64,000 nt of DNA from Pholis gunnellus (GCA_910591455.2 OU342820.1:18686845-18750844); one strand, 5' to 3'. Positions 11,101 through 21,843 are shown, numbered from the stretch's first letter. A program made the numbers and translations. Notes: generated from the letters alone by a model not told the origin.

Positions 11101-12046
11101 GTGTGTCCTCAGTTCATGAAAGTTGTTTAACTGTTTTGGTTGTCTAAATATTCAGTGTTTAGTTGTACTAAACTCCACCCTCTTTTATCACTTCTGGTTG
11201 CAAAAAAACAAGATGGCGACGGCCAAAATGCCGAACTTGAGGCTTCAAAACCGCAGTCCACATCACATGGGTGATGTGGTTGATGTGGGTGACGTCTCGG
11301 TGACTACGACCACTTATTACAGACAGTCTATGGTCGTGAAATAGATAAATCATGGACAGGCTGAGAAAAAGAATGCCACTCTGCTTTGAATGCTATTTGA
11401 GATATAACACACCTCTAATTGGATAGTACTAAAGCAATAGGAGATCAAGAACCACACTCATACAGCAGTTGTACTCCACCAATGAATTGTTTATTCTGTC
11501 TTCATCACAGATGCATGCCATCTGACACTGGACCCTAACACAGCAGGTGTGAATGCAGTTTTGTCAGAGGAGAACAAAATGGCAACACATGTTCAAGAGA
11601 AGCAGCCGTATCCTGAGAATCCAGAGAGATTTCAACTCTGTCAAGTTCTGTGTGAAGAGGGTCTGACCGGTCGCCATTACTGGGAGGTTGAGTGTGATTC
11701 AGCTGATGTTGGAGTTGCATACAAAAGTATGGACAGGGTGAACGACTGTTCAAGTGAATGTTCTTTGGGGCAAAATGAAAAGTCCTGGTGCTGGTTGTCT
11801 AACGGGAGCTTTTGTCATAACAATTCCAACTTTGAGTTTATGGACTCTTCTACAAGAAGAAGCACCATAGGAGTGTATCTGGACTGGCCAGCGGGTGTTT
11901 TGTCCTTTTTTGAGGTCTTTCCTGATAAACTGACCCACCTGTACACTGTCTGTACGACTTTCACTGAACCACTGCATCCTGGTTTCTATTTTGCAGACGG
12001 ATCAGTTTACCTCTGTAAAATAAAGCAACCCAAAACATCTTTGTGA
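5108..12046 (+). CDS. NLR immune receptor: CARD-FISNA-NACHT-LRR-PRY/SPRY (ten coding exons)
   Basis: Joined exons 5108-5156, 5268-5507, 5766-7647, 7839-8012, 8181-8342, 8736-8909, 9198-9368, 10265-10438, 10573-10622 and 11511-12046 give 3612 nt, a 1203-aa protein ending in TGA. Every junction is GT-AG and phase-consistent. Domains: CARD about residues 18-96; FISNA about 98-190; NACHT with Walker A GIAGIGKT at 206-213 and Walker B FDGLDE from about 281; a sensor-like ITSRPG; winged-helix/HD2 to about 720; LRRs 724-1008; PRY/SPRY about 1026-1203. The last four are characteristic of the large teleost NLRC3-like (NLR-C) family; the ASC/NLRP1-type CARD at the front is less usual. It is inferred to be a cytosolic, ATP-binding sensor that oligomerises and signals by CARD-CARD contact. 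No stop, frameshift or lost motif is seen. The start ATG has A at -3. The exact orthologue cannot be named. Confidence 0.88.
5157..5267 (+). other. NLR intron 1, 111 bp and open in frame
   Basis: Donor GTGAGT and acceptor GTTTGTTATCTTTTTAG. The length is divisible by three and contains no in-frame stop, so retention would add 37 residues before the CARD. Splicing is preferred because both sites are strong and the CARD begins just after the acceptor. Confidence 0.65.
5268..5507 (+). CDS. NLR exon 2: CARD (caspase recruitment domain)
   Basis: Encodes about 80 residues beginning EEADWVDKKRAKLIQDV, then MYDNIW, TSQDQMRKLYS, FYRILHKIHP. The pattern W/FVDxxRAxLIQxV, a central YDxI, TSQxxMRKLYS and a final HP matches the CARD of the ASC/NLRP1/CARD8 group closely. 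CARDs are six-helix death-fold modules that bind CARDs of ASC or caspase-1-type proteins. The donor is GTAAGT at 5508, phase 1. A pyrin domain was considered, but the RKLYS and HP motifs are those of a CARD. Confidence 0.85.
5766..7647 (+). CDS. NLR exon 3: FISNA + NACHT + winged helix/HD2
   Basis: A single 1882-nt exon, as is usual for the NACHT exon of fish NLRs. The acceptor is TGCAG at 5761-5765 (a shift of 3 bases to 5769 is possible) and the donor is GTGGGT at 7648. FISNA: EDVVKKVIKEHKEYMREKF through FKSTPEDNVSSRHDRRNVK, which precedes NACHT in fish NLRs. NACHT: Walker A GIAGIGKT, FVLPFRELNLV, Walker B LFTFDGLDE, VWITSRPG and EVRGFNDPQKQQYFRNRV. The segment SRSLYIMCHIPIFCWIAAKVL, then TEMYTHFL and FVHLTVHEYFAALYVY, mark the post-NACHT helical and winged-helix region. 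The ATP-binding residues (K212, T213, D282, D285, E286) are present, so nucleotide binding is likely retained. Confidence 0.93.
7839..8012 (+). CDS. NLR exon 4: LRR
   Basis: 174 nt (58 codons), phase 2 at both ends, the standard single-unit RI-like LRR exon. The repeat core is SVLTELHLINNFVDDRGAEIL with KLEALR at the end. Acceptor TTCTACAG, donor GTTAGT. Confidence 0.85.
8181..8342 (+). CDS. NLR exon 5: divergent LRR
   Basis: 162 nt, four codons shorter than its neighbours, same phase. Contains LRELELSGNTLRDSLYSLL and ends KLEKLR. The first part (SFSGMVGSHSVNMASAIKS) departs from the usual LxxCxLTxxGC pattern, so this unit is diverged or structurally altered. Confidence 0.8.
8736..8909 (+). 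CDS. NLR exon 6: LRR
   Basis: 174 nt, phase 2. Contains RLNRNPGIRRICEELM, LRELELSYTSFEDSEMEIL and SLKVLR. The acceptor ACCAAAAG is weak but is the only one giving the conserved phase. Confidence 0.78.
9198..9368 (+). CDS. NLR exon 7: LRR
   Basis: 171 nt, phase 2. Contains SLSHNKLTEKGCEMLASAF, LTELDLSYNDLQDSGVMAL and LKTLR, close to the RI-like LRR consensus. Confidence 0.88.
9440..9738. repeat. Irregular minisatellite in NLR intron 7
   Basis: Seven or so diverged copies of GAAAACATGATGAAGTGCCCTC, separated by 25-60 bp. Some copies are followed by a shared GAGGGTGCCTTTCCAGTGGA. The array fills much of the 896-bp intron 9369-10264. Confidence 0.8.
10265..10438 (+). CDS. NLR exon 8: LRR
   Basis: 174 nt, phase 2. 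Contains RLSFCKVTEDGCAALASAL, SLRELDLSFNHLADQGVKLL and SLEKLN. Last repeat of the LRR block. Donor GTATGC at 10439. Confidence 0.87.
10573..10622 (+). CDS. NLR exon 9: linker
   Basis: A 50-nt exon (NVDQNEEFWFDLKLLRQ) that switches phase from 2 to 1 and joins the LRR block to the PRY/SPRY exon, as is common in fish NLRs with B30.2. Acceptor CCCATCAG, donor GTAAGA. Confidence 0.75.
10749..11345 (+). mobile_element. Dispersed repeat (copy A) inside NLR intron 9
   Basis: Shares long stretches with 38120-38550 (same orientation), 54451-54800 and 56038-56200 (both reversed). Examples are AAGTCTATGAGAAAATGACT, GTTTCAAGTC and the AAGATGGCGAC...AAAATGCC block followed by a CAGTCCAC...GGGTGA...CTATGG end. 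It carries no long ORF. It looks like a non-autonomous fish DNA-transposon (MITE-like) family; the superfamily is not determined. Confidence 0.7.
11511..12046 (+). CDS. NLR exon 10: PRY/SPRY (B30.2) and stop
   Basis: The terminal coding exon encodes about 178 residues. PRY: LTLDPNTAGVNAVLSEENK then YPENPERFQLCQVLCEEGLT. SPRY: GRHYWEVEC, VGVAYKSM, KSWCWLSNG, TIGVYLDWPAGVLSFFEV, LTHLYTVCTTFTEPLHPGF and a final VYLCKI, that is, the full set of B30.2 strand motifs. B30.2 domains are ligand- or protein-binding beta-sandwiches and are the C-terminal end of many expanded fish NLRs. The domain is complete. Stop TGA at 12044-12046. Confidence 0.92.
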
Positions 12047-12258
12047 AAACATTGTATATATAACTACAAAGAGCGGATCCCTGCTGGATACATGCAGAAA
12101 CAGTGATAGCTGTAGAATAATTCAATGATAAAATGAATCTGGACCGTGGTCCAAACAAAAGCCTGAAAAAAGAAGGATTAACACACAAACCCATTAGAGG
12201 ATCTGAAACGGTCTTAAAAGCATGAAATGTAAACTGTGTCTTTGTAAATACCGTACCA

Positions 12259-12264
12259 AATAAA
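12259..12264 (+). terminator. Polyadenylation signal AATAAA of the NLR gene
   Basis: Canonical AATAAA 213 bases after the stop codon, followed within 20-40 bases by T-rich sequence. The 3' UTR would be about 230-250 nt. Another AATAAA lies inside the coding exon at about 12019 and is ignored. Confidence 0.7.
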
Positions 12265-12299
12265 GATTTAAGTCTTGCTACCTGTTTGAAGTTTGAATA

Positions 12300-14660
12300 T
12301 TTTTGTAACTAAAAGTATGATGAAGTATTTTGAGTCCAAAGAGGGGTGGGTAAGAGCACTTTTTCCCATTGTCGTATATGGGGAAATGAATGGCAGTCAA
12401 ATAGCTAAGGAGAGGTGTAGGACACACTCCCACTCAATCCACCCATTTTTAACGTATGCATGTTCATGTATTTTACTGTAAAACGTGTGTACGGAAAATG
12501 ACGATTTATAATTGTGGTGAATAACAATAAGTGTTCCCTTGTGCTTTTTATCCGGGGAGTAAAACTTATCATTTAACAATCAAAGCAGAATACATTTCAG
12601 ATTGGTATCATGAGGATTTGTTTACTTAATACTTCCCACACTGTGTGACTCAAATTCCATGAAGAAGAACTGGTTTGCATTCCTTCTCTCAGTTCTCTCC
12701 TTCCTTATCGGACTGTATCTACTTTCATTTTGTCAACTGACAAAGCAGAGTTTGTTCATGTGCAAGTTTCTCGCTTGGATGATATTCTTATCATCTTGTC
12801 AGGCCAGCTAACAAATACAAAAAAACCCAAATCAAATAGTGGGCTATAGTTGCACATTGAGGCCATTTATTAAATACATTTTGATCTCCAAAAACAAAAG
12901 TAGCTGTCTCATCTGTTTTTAACAGCAGAAAAGTGTAACGAAAGCACTATGGTGATGGGAGAAAGAATTTGACAATTTGAGGACCATTCAGAATAACTAA
13001 ATGTGCTGAAAGCAAGCTTGTGACGAGAACGTTGTCAGTTTGAAAGCACAAGTCTCTGCACTAATCTTAAAGAAGGGAATGAACCCCATGAACAAACAAA
13101 TATTGCAGGATAAAACCAATCCCAGAATAGCTTCAATGACCAGAAATATATGTTTGTATACAGAGATGGGCAGTATTTCTGTTACTTGTATTTGAAATAC
13201 GTATTTCAATTACTTTTGAGTATTTTGTAATTTGAATTTGATAGGGCCGATTCAAAATCTAACGTAATTTGTAACAAAATACTTTAGAGTGGAGTAATTT
13301 TGTATTTAAAATACTCAAAATACTTTTTCCACGAATCAAAAAACAGTTCACGAGTTCAGTCTTCAGATCTTCAAGTTCAACGGATTATCTGTCAAGTTAA
13401 ATATTGTATCTGAGTGTGACAGATGTCAACTAGCTTGATGTATAACTTATGCTGGGTCTGGCTACATAGCCTATTGTATATACATGGTGATGGTTATACT
13501 ATCAAGCTAGCGATCGATGCTAACATGCTAATGACGCTAGCATGCTGTCTAGGCTAGTGCATAGCCAGTGTTTAGCAAGTTAACTTATCAGTCGAGTAGC
13601 TAGTTATAGGAAGAGGGAGATTGGGAGCTTGTATGTCATAAGTGATTCGTCTTTGAGCACAACACAAAGGACCAAAGTCAGAGATCAAAAGGTTGGCGCT
13701 TCAGCTTGTGGTGGTTGGTCGATGGGCGGGAGTATTAAAACTGGTTTGACAACATTAAGTCAGTTTGTGGATCGTGTTAGCTCTGTGACTTCTGTTTCCT
13801 TTCAGTTGACTGCAGAGTAGGAGCCTTGTTAGCATTACTCACTCTGATTACTACCCTTGATCACACTCACATCCAAATATGCTGAATGTGCTCGTGATGC
13901 AAAAGGAACAGTTCAACAGCCATTGTGCTAAGCTAACCAGCTGCTGGCTCCAGCTTTATATGTCCTGTACAGACTGGAGGAGTACAATCTTCTTATCTAA
14001 CTCTCATCCGGAAAGTAAACAAGCATAATCCCCGAAATGTTGAACTACACCTTGAAATTAAAGTCGATTGCACTTACTTGCTACCTTTATGAGATTTCTG
14101 TCTCAATCTTTCCAGTGGAGCCAAGGAACCATTATGGAGAACTTTGTCCCTTTGTCTCGAGTTACTTGCAGTGAGTTGAGTATGAGAGCAAAATTGGAAC
14201 TGCAACTGGATTAGGTAGAAAAACTTTTTTTTACCACAAAAAACAATACATAACAAAGACGTCAATCTTAGAACTTTCCAGGGATTGTTTTCGGGCAAAA
14301 TGTTAAAAAATGAATCTGGGGTTTAGCACAATCATCCAATATCATCATTTCGTCCGAACGTAGGATTGCATCATTCTAAACCAGACCCTCACCTCAATGA
14401 ATATTAGAAGTTGTATTTTATAGTTGCATGATCTCACTTAAATAAAACCGGTTGTATTTTTTCCCCCGGCAACCTATATATGAAAGACTGGTGACATGTC
14501 CTAGCCTGTATCTTGAGGCGAGAAGATAAAGCCAAATCTCACGTCGCCACACTTCACACTTTATATCACCGGCACTGCATTCTCACGGAGTAACAAGAGC
14601 GGGACGCTGAACAGGAAATGGCATGCCAGGTCAGGTGATTGTGCAGGCATGTCGGCCTCG
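12300..14660. other. Non-coding flank downstream of the NLR gene
   Basis: No supported exon. Apart from the hAT-like end at 13157 the stretch is ordinary AT-rich sequence. Confidence 0.5.
13157..13330 (+). mobile_element. hAT-like non-autonomous element end
   Basis: CAGAGATGGGCAGTATTTCT followed by stretches of ATTTGAAATACGTATTT and repeated AAAATACT is a start I associate with hAT-type elements in fish. The opposite inverted end (CCCATCTCTG) was not found nearby, so the copy looks truncated. The family call is from memory. Confidence 0.5.
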
Positions 14661-14700
14661 GTGTGTGTGTGTGTGTGTGTGTGTGTTTGTGTGTGTGTGT
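14661..14700. repeat. (GT)n microsatellite with one interruption
   Basis: GT dinucleotides with a TTT break. Confidence 0.95.
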
Positions 14701-14957
14701 ATGTTTGTTTGAATGACATTTCGTGACATGGCCTCTGCATATTTTCAGGCAACCGTGATTCGATGGAAACACGTGGCTTCACAATGCCACACTCTTATTT
14801 GGAATTTCAGGGTTGCTTCTGTGAAAGCATGCCGTGTTTCTGCAGTTTTCAGTTTTTCTGAAATAATGCATCCTATTTAAATTACAATTCAATGTTTCCA
14901 CTTCATATAAAACTATATCTCAAGGACACAAGGACCTCGGAAAGCAGATGGACACAT

Positions 14958-14960
<3 letters not shown>

Positions 14961-15037
<77 letters not shown>
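14961..15037. repeat. (CA)n microsatellite, about 77 bp
   Basis: Perfect CA tract 260 bp downstream of a (GT)n tract in the opposite sense. Confidence 0.97.
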
Positions 15038-15039
<2 letters not shown>

Positions 15040-16649
15040 TGTAGAAAGACAGAAGCAATAAATGGAGCTCAGCACCCTTTTAGAAGAGACTGGACCAAAT
15101 CCTTCACGCCTGAGTCACCTTCTGTTTGAAATTATTTATGCATATTATTTATTCATATTCTCATCGTGATTTGCCCACATGTTGTGAAGGTCAGGGCACA
15201 TAAAGTTTTAGAAGCTTAAAAAAAAAAGTGAGAGGAATCACCAAAATGATTAAGATTGCCTGGGAACTCAGTATGTCCCCAGAGGTTGTGATTGTCCAAT
15301 CAGAGTCAACTAACAGGGAACAGCAGGATCAAGATTCAGGCCTACCCTGTTTGGATTTCTTCACATGCTGAAGATGCGGGGAATGGAGTGTAAGGAGTGT
15401 AGTGAACTGTGTGTTTGTCCTCTTAAATGTAATCTGCAATCAATAGCATGCCAGGCTCACTATCTTACAGTAACAACCAACTGCTACATCCAACACACTT
15501 CCAACACATCCACTGTAGTATTTCCCCGTGTGAGGGAGCCGATTATGGCAGCAGGAAACAAAAAATTCAGCTGGAGTCCGCGTTTCTTATCAACTCATGT
15601 AAGCTTAATTAGCTAGCTACCTAAATCTCATAAAAATATGCCAGCGACAGTTTCCAGCTAGAAATGAGAGGCCTGATTTATAACGTGATGCACAGTAGAC
15701 ATTATGCTAGGTCTGCTTTTTATTGCAATATTATGACTTTATTCTCGTTAAATTACGACTTAATCTCCAACTTTTCCCCAAAAATATCACATCTTTATTT
15801 TGTGGCTAAATGTTAAACTGCAACTGTTTTACTCATCAGCTTCTTTGTATTTCAATGTTGACAGTAGACTTTCAGCAGACAGTCACGCCATCACCCGCCT
15901 GAGGTGGAACATCTGCACAGTCAGACATTTCAACCCAGGTTTTGCTATTTAGGCAGTAAAGATTCCTCATCTACGGTTCTTGATGAACCCTCCGTAATGG
16001 CTCGCTAACAGCTGTTGCTTACTGCCTTTCTGGTGTACGCATTGGAGTTCAGCCCTTTCAAAAATTGTAACATTTGTAATGGCAGTTTTGTACGAAATGA
16101 AAGGAAAAACAAATCCCAAAATGTGCGTCGTCCTCAGTAACGTGGCCGGCAGGTGTTGCTATTATTAAGCTGTAATGTTTATTTCGTCAGACGACTTTGC
16201 GATCGTAAAATAGTGATTTGATCGACATCTCAGCATCAGAATAACTGCCTTGGGATGACATTAAGGGAGCATTTATGAGCCACAATTAAATTTGTACTTA
16301 TTAGGCAATAAAAATATGTAATTGAGAACAACTAAATGATGAGTTCTGTTGTATCAAAACTCAGCATCGGGGATCACAGTGAGCAGAGCAGGTCTAAAGG
16401 AAATCAGCAGAGCTATTTTACATTATTACAACAGTGTTTTACGATGGGTCTTATTTTGTTCTTGGGAAATAAACATATTTCACAAAATGTCAAACCATAG
16501 ATTCAAGTGTTTCAGTGTGAACATCACCTAAAAAAATTCGGTGGGAACATGTTTTCACTTGAGGCAGTTTCAGATTTAGCCCACTTAGTGTTAACGTTGT
16601 CTTTTTCTCTGCACAATCTGGACTTAAAAAAAAGTTGTGTCTCATCTAA

Positions 16650-16652
<3 letters not shown>
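15038..16652. other. Non-coding interval
   Basis: No supported exon. The open frame at 15365-15616 has no splice context or recognisable domain. Confidence 0.5.

Positions 16653-16706
<54 letters not shown>
16653..16706. repeat. (TG)n microsatellite, 54 bp
   Basis: Perfect dinucleotide tract. Confidence 0.97.
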
Positions 16707-16707
<1 letters not shown>

Positions 16708-16842
16708 ATGAGTGCCTATTGTTTATTTAGTGTGTTTAGTGTGCAGGCTTCTGGCTTCCTCCAAATGCGATCCCCAGCCGCCACAGACACACTGTCCTCT
16801 CTCACATATTCCTCTTTCTCCCCCCTCTCATTATCTCTTCCC

Positions 16843-16884
16843 CTCTTTTCACATCCAAGTGCTCTGGCTTGGATGTGAAAAGAG
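16843..16884 (+). other. Perfect 17-bp stem-loop
   Basis: CTCTTTTCACATCCAAG at 16843-16859 is the exact reverse complement of CTTGGATGTGAAAAGAG at 16868-16884, with an 8-base loop. No coding context. It may be a short hairpin transcript, a recent fold-back duplication or a fragment of a palindromic element. Confidence 0.6.
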
Positions 16885-17135
16885 AGATTCTTTAATCCAG
16901 CTTAAAATAGCCGCTACACTACTCTCCACTCTGCGTTGCTGGTTGAAAATGGGGGGTTGCATTAGCGTGTGCTGTATTCTTTTGCATTTGTGTGGACTGT
17001 CTGTAAGTGGAAGTACTTTAAAGTTGTCTCTCATGTTTATTTAATGGGCCATACATTGTGTTCGTATGTCTCACCCTTGTGTTTATGACTTGATCGTGTC
17101 GTGTTCGCTGCGGAGACAGGTGAGGAGCTGTGAGA

Positions 17136-17159
17136 GTGTGTGTGTGTGTGTGTGTGTGT
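17136..17159. repeat. (GT)n microsatellite
   Basis: 24-bp tract. A similar tract lies at 17627-17652. Confidence 0.95.
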
Positions 17160-19239
17160 TCACCTGTGCCTGTGAGCTTTAGAGCGAATGATTTGGAGTG
17201 ACGGGCCGACCATCGACAGCACAGCATTCACAGTAGCTGCATCAACAATTTCGCACATCTGAGGACCCGAATCATACGGCTCATTTTACCTTTAACCTGC
17301 ACATGCACACAAACAATCTCTCTGCACACACACACATGCTGACGTGTATACACAGGTTTCCTGATTCTGCTCCCAGACACACTTTTCACTATATTTTCAC
17401 AAACAAATTCACCTTCCCTCGTCTTTTCCTTCTTTTTGCGATTCCCGTCCAGCAAATTTTCATTTGAATTTCATTTTGTTTCTGTTATTCTTGCAGCCGC
17501 TCCATTCAGCTTCTGGAACAACTGACAGTAACACAGGCAGATGTAATCTATCTATTAAAAAAAGCATGTGTGTTTTGCAAAACAATAATTGAGTGTACTG
17601 AGGTTTTGTGCATAACTAATACATTTTGTGTGTGTGTGTGTGTGTGTGTGTATAGTAGTATGGTTGTCAGACTAAACGGATCAAGTGCAGACAACTTTAC
17701 TAACTACAAGTCTGAAAGCAATATTTTGAGAACGACGCATATTTGCATTGTTGTTGAGAGGTCGATGAGAAGGTTTGCGCCACATTATGTTTGTCCGTTG
17801 AACATCATGCAGGAGCCAGGAGTCGGTTATCTAAGCTTAGCTGAGCTGTCCGACAGGAACACGATCTGCCAGTCAGTGTCAGCACCTCTAACATAGAGAA
17901 GTAAAGTCATCACCGGGTATCAGACTCAGCTCAGCTTCTCTGTAGCTGTCAAACGTTACGAAAAAAGCAATCCGCACGCTGAAATCTGTGCAGACATCTT
18001 TTAAAGCGAGCTTTTAGTCAGAGATCTTCTTCAAGGCAGGAACTCGTTTAGTCTTACTGCACAACACTCAATCAGTTGAACTTGTGTGGCTTAACATCAA
18101 GGGAATTGTAGTCCTGGGTATGATGGACTACAAGTTTAAGACAGAGTGTCGATAGTGACACTCCAGAAACACGAAGCACATAGAATATACAAGTACAAGT
18201 ATATAAGTACACAATATATACAACAAGATGAAATATCTTCTTTGTTTAATACGTACAAAAATCCAAATATATGTATTTGTAAAACAAAAACATGTGATTT
18301 AAAGATTTGTTTAGCGGACTTTTATTTACCCGTTTTGTTTTGGTCTTTAATTTTGTCAGCGTTGCTATTTAAAACAAAATATGTATCCCCTCTTCTGAGT
18401 TATTTCTTCATCTTATTTTTGAAATTGTGTAGCTCTTCAGATGCCGACAGGGAATAAGTTGATGGTCTATTTTAATCCTGCCATGCCCGTACCTGCTTTG
18501 AAAAAATAAAACGGAAACATGGGCAAAAAAACGAGCAGCAGCGCGGAGACGACTCCGTTAAGAGTGTTAATGCAACATCCTTGTTGGACAAGATTCAGCA
18601 TTAATATTTCAAGAAGCAAGCTCTCAAAAGTAAAAAACGTTAAATGTAAAAGCCTTGTGTTTTCAGGTTGTCTGAGCAAAGAGACGTGGGCATGGACATC
18701 AGCATGTCAAGCTGGGTTTCTTGACAAGTAATGCACAGCGGAGAGACGAGTGATCGAGTTCTGTAGTTTAGTTAAGAAAACACAATCTGTGACAGCACTG
18801 TGAAGACAATATATGAATAATCAGCGTTATTCAAGTGTATTACTTATGGAAGGATGCAAAATAATTATTTTCTAAAGTTAAACCCCCCAAAAATGCACCC
18901 CCCCCCCTTTAAAGACTCAGAAACTACACCCACAGAATGCCCATACTGTCTCATAGACATCTAGGGGTTATAGGCACAGATAGGATTTTCATTCTGGTTC
19001 TCTATTCCCCACCACACAGTAAGTGTGTGTGCACTGTGGTGCTGAAAGTAGGCTTGTAGAGTTTGATGTTTCCTTTCTTTGCTATCATGAATATTTGATT
19101 CAGCTCACCATCCCCAGAAGGTTCCATCCAAATGAAAGCTAAAATAACATCTTCAACAACAACTACAAGAGCAGCAGCAGCAGCCGCAGAACGCCGTGAG
19201 AACATGCAGCCAATCACCATATAGCCTGACAGGAGTGAT
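17160..19239. other. Non-coding interval with a small (GT)n
   Basis: Contains (TG)n at 17627-17652 and otherwise unannotated sequence. No exon supported. Confidence 0.5.
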
Positions 19240-19327
19240 GTGTGTGTGTGTGTGTGTGTGTTAGGTAATTCCATTCCTTCCCTTTTCACTCACCCGCTCT
19301 AGCATGAGAGAGAGAGAGAGAGAGAGA
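19240..19327. repeat. (TG)n and (GA)n microsatellites
   Basis: TG tract 19240-19261 and GA tract 19306-19327, separated by pyrimidine-rich sequence. Confidence 0.93.
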
Positions 19328-19824
19328 AAGAGAGACAGAGAACACAGGAAAAAGTTGAAAAGAAGTAGCAAAAATAGTTCTTGGAGGAAGACATACGTAT
19401 TTTGAAATATGAATCAAGAAGTAACTCAAAAACAATCGCATGTTGATCCAGAAGAGTGTCGTGTGTAGACACACGCACACAACTCAGCAAATGGAGGAAA
19501 AGTGAGGTCTAAGAGAAGCAGTGGAGCACAGGCTGGAAAATGACATGAAAGATGAAAGTGCAGAAGCAAGCAAGGCTGTCGATAGGAGACGGAGCTGTAC
19601 GTCTTATAGTGGTGCGTGTGTCCACCGCTCTGAGCTCCGAGCTCCGAGCTTGCTGCCAAGTTGGGGAAAGTTCAGCTTATAGCTGCGAATTGCGGTCAGA
19701 AAATACCTGCAGCCAATCAGCAAACAGAGTCCTGCGACCCCTGTGAGCATCACTTTGGCAGTTCCTGGTCAGGGACCAGCACGACATGGTTGCACCCTCT
19801 TTTTGGTACAGCGTGGAATTAATA

Positions 19825-19935
19825 AGTGATGGAACGTAAACAAGTAGATTTACTCAAATACTGTACTTTTACAGTGCTGTACAATTCATTTCAGAGGGAA
19901 ATATTATTTACTTCACTACATTTATTTATGAGCTG
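19825..19935. repeat. Fragment of a fish interspersed repeat
   Basis: GTAGATTTACTCAAATACTG, TACTTTTACAG, TTCAGAGGGAAATATT and TACTTCACTACATTTATTTA in this order resemble a very common teleost repeat with GTACTTTTACT motifs, possibly hAT-derived. From memory only. Confidence 0.45.
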
Positions 19936-20353
19936 GCTATATGAAATGCAATGCAGCTGGAGCTCTGCTGGTGTGTTCTCTGTGTTACGTGTGTGTGTGT
20001 GACTTGGTTTATAGTGTTTTTTTTGTCCTTGACACATTTCGTTCTCTCATTAACTATCAGAGCTAATTGGTCCAGTTCATATCCAGCAGTGTGGTGTTTC
20101 CACCTTCTCAGCCAATGAAAGCAGAGCTGTTATTGCTAAATGAAATAGATATGACTCTTTGCTAGTGTGAAGGCTGTCTGCAGCAGCCTTCTTGGTTGAC
20201 TCGTTTGAAGAACCCTGGATGTATATATGTGTTTTCTTAACCTGTTTACGGAGCACTGTGAAGTTGAACCATGACGCAAACATCAAACTGCACGTTTCAA
20301 ATTGAAACCACATCAAACGTGTGTGTGCTTTTAGCCAGATTCATATCAATCTG

Positions 20354-20357
<4 letters not shown>

Positions 20358-20392
<35 letters not shown>
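20358..20392. repeat. (GT)n microsatellite
   Basis: 35-bp tract facing CA tracts at 20518-20565 and 20685-20752. Confidence 0.95.
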
Positions 20393-20395
<3 letters not shown>

Positions 20396-20683
20396 TCGTG
20401 CGTATGCTAATGTCTACTTACAGTGGTGTCCTAGTTCTGCCTGGCAGTCTTTGAGGTCAGATAAGGAGCAAACTTTCCACATCGTGTAAAGAAGAATAAT
20501 ACAGGCAGGCAAGCATGCACACACACACACACATGCGTATACATGCACACACACACACACACACAGTCATGCTGTCAGGATATATTTTCATTGATGCAAT
20601 TAAAGTAACATCATCGTCCACATAATCAATGACGACCACAAAACAAACAGGCTGCCGGTTTGCTCAGGTCCCTCGGGCTTGGG

Positions 20684-20684
<1 letters not shown>

Positions 20685-20752
<68 letters not shown>
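20685..20752. repeat. (CA)n microsatellite, 68 bp
   Basis: Perfect CA tract. Confidence 0.97.
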
Positions 20753-20754
<2 letters not shown>

Positions 20755-20885
20755 ACAAATCTAATTTACACATTAACATAAGATTGTTCTCATTTTGCGC
20801 AGAGTCACACGTTTCTCTTAACTATGGAGGGACAATTTGCAGCACAAGAACTCTTGAGGAGTGTCAATGTGACATAAAACAAAGA

Positions 20886-20889
20886 ACAC

Positions 20890-20930
<41 letters not shown>

Positions 20931-21029
20931 CAGGAGAGAGAGCGGTGTCACATACCATCACCGCAGACAGGTCAGCATACGATGACACAGCCAAGATGGA
21001 CACCACAGCCAGCAGGCGTGTTGTTACCC

Positions 21030-21066
<37 letters not shown>
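20886..21066. repeat. Two (CA)n tracts
   Basis: CA tracts at about 20886-20928 (one CG interruption) and 21031-21066, joined by about 100 bp of unique sequence. They create a spurious poly-Thr/His open frame. Confidence 0.95.
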
Positions 21067-21073
<7 letters not shown>

Positions 21074-21843
21074 AACAATTTACTGCGAGTGAAGCGCAGA
21101 CATCATGGGACCTGACGTGGGCCGGGGGTTTTCATCTGATTGGCCTTCACATGCACTCTGGTTGTCGTGACAACGGCTGTCCCCGCAGGACACCGGCAGC
21201 CTGAGCTCGGCACGGAACCGAGCGGTGACACTGATGAGGGAGTTCAAAACTTTTCAAGCCTCCACGTGGGTTTCACCCCCTGAAATTCATATGTAGCAGA
21301 TGTTAAAAAAATAAAGTCTCTCCTCATAGGACGTGGGCAGGATGAGGAATGGGCATTTCCATTGTTTTCAAATATATAAGACAATCTTAAACAATTTCAT
21401 TTAAAAAAAATATAGTCTTGTGTTTACTACAAGGAGCGCACCAGGGAGGTATGATTTGAATATTTCTTCAACAGAAAGAACTATTCAAATATTCACGATT
21501 CATCATCGACATATTATTAATTTAAGCATTTTGCTGTTTGTTCTTTTTCTATAAACTCTATGCAGACGCGTCGTTAAGTTCTTCACAGACAGACAGTATC
21601 GCTGGTGATCTCGGCCGACATTGCTGTCTGTAAGAAGCTGTAACGGGCTCAGTAGTAAAGTTAGAATATACTGGCAACATAGGGAACTAGTCGACCCAGT
21701 GAGTCCATTGGTACCAACCACGTCATGCTAGCCTGTTGGGAAGGGAGGAAGAAACCGCTCACCTCAAGATATCCGAGTGAAAATGTGTTCTTTAGGAATC
21801 CAAGAGTCTCCACTTTACAGTTTTGGGCCATGTGGGTCTCTTA

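Noticed and set aside
20679..21092. 137-codon open frame rich in Thr-His
   Set aside because: Three CA tracts read through; the joining pieces have no domain.
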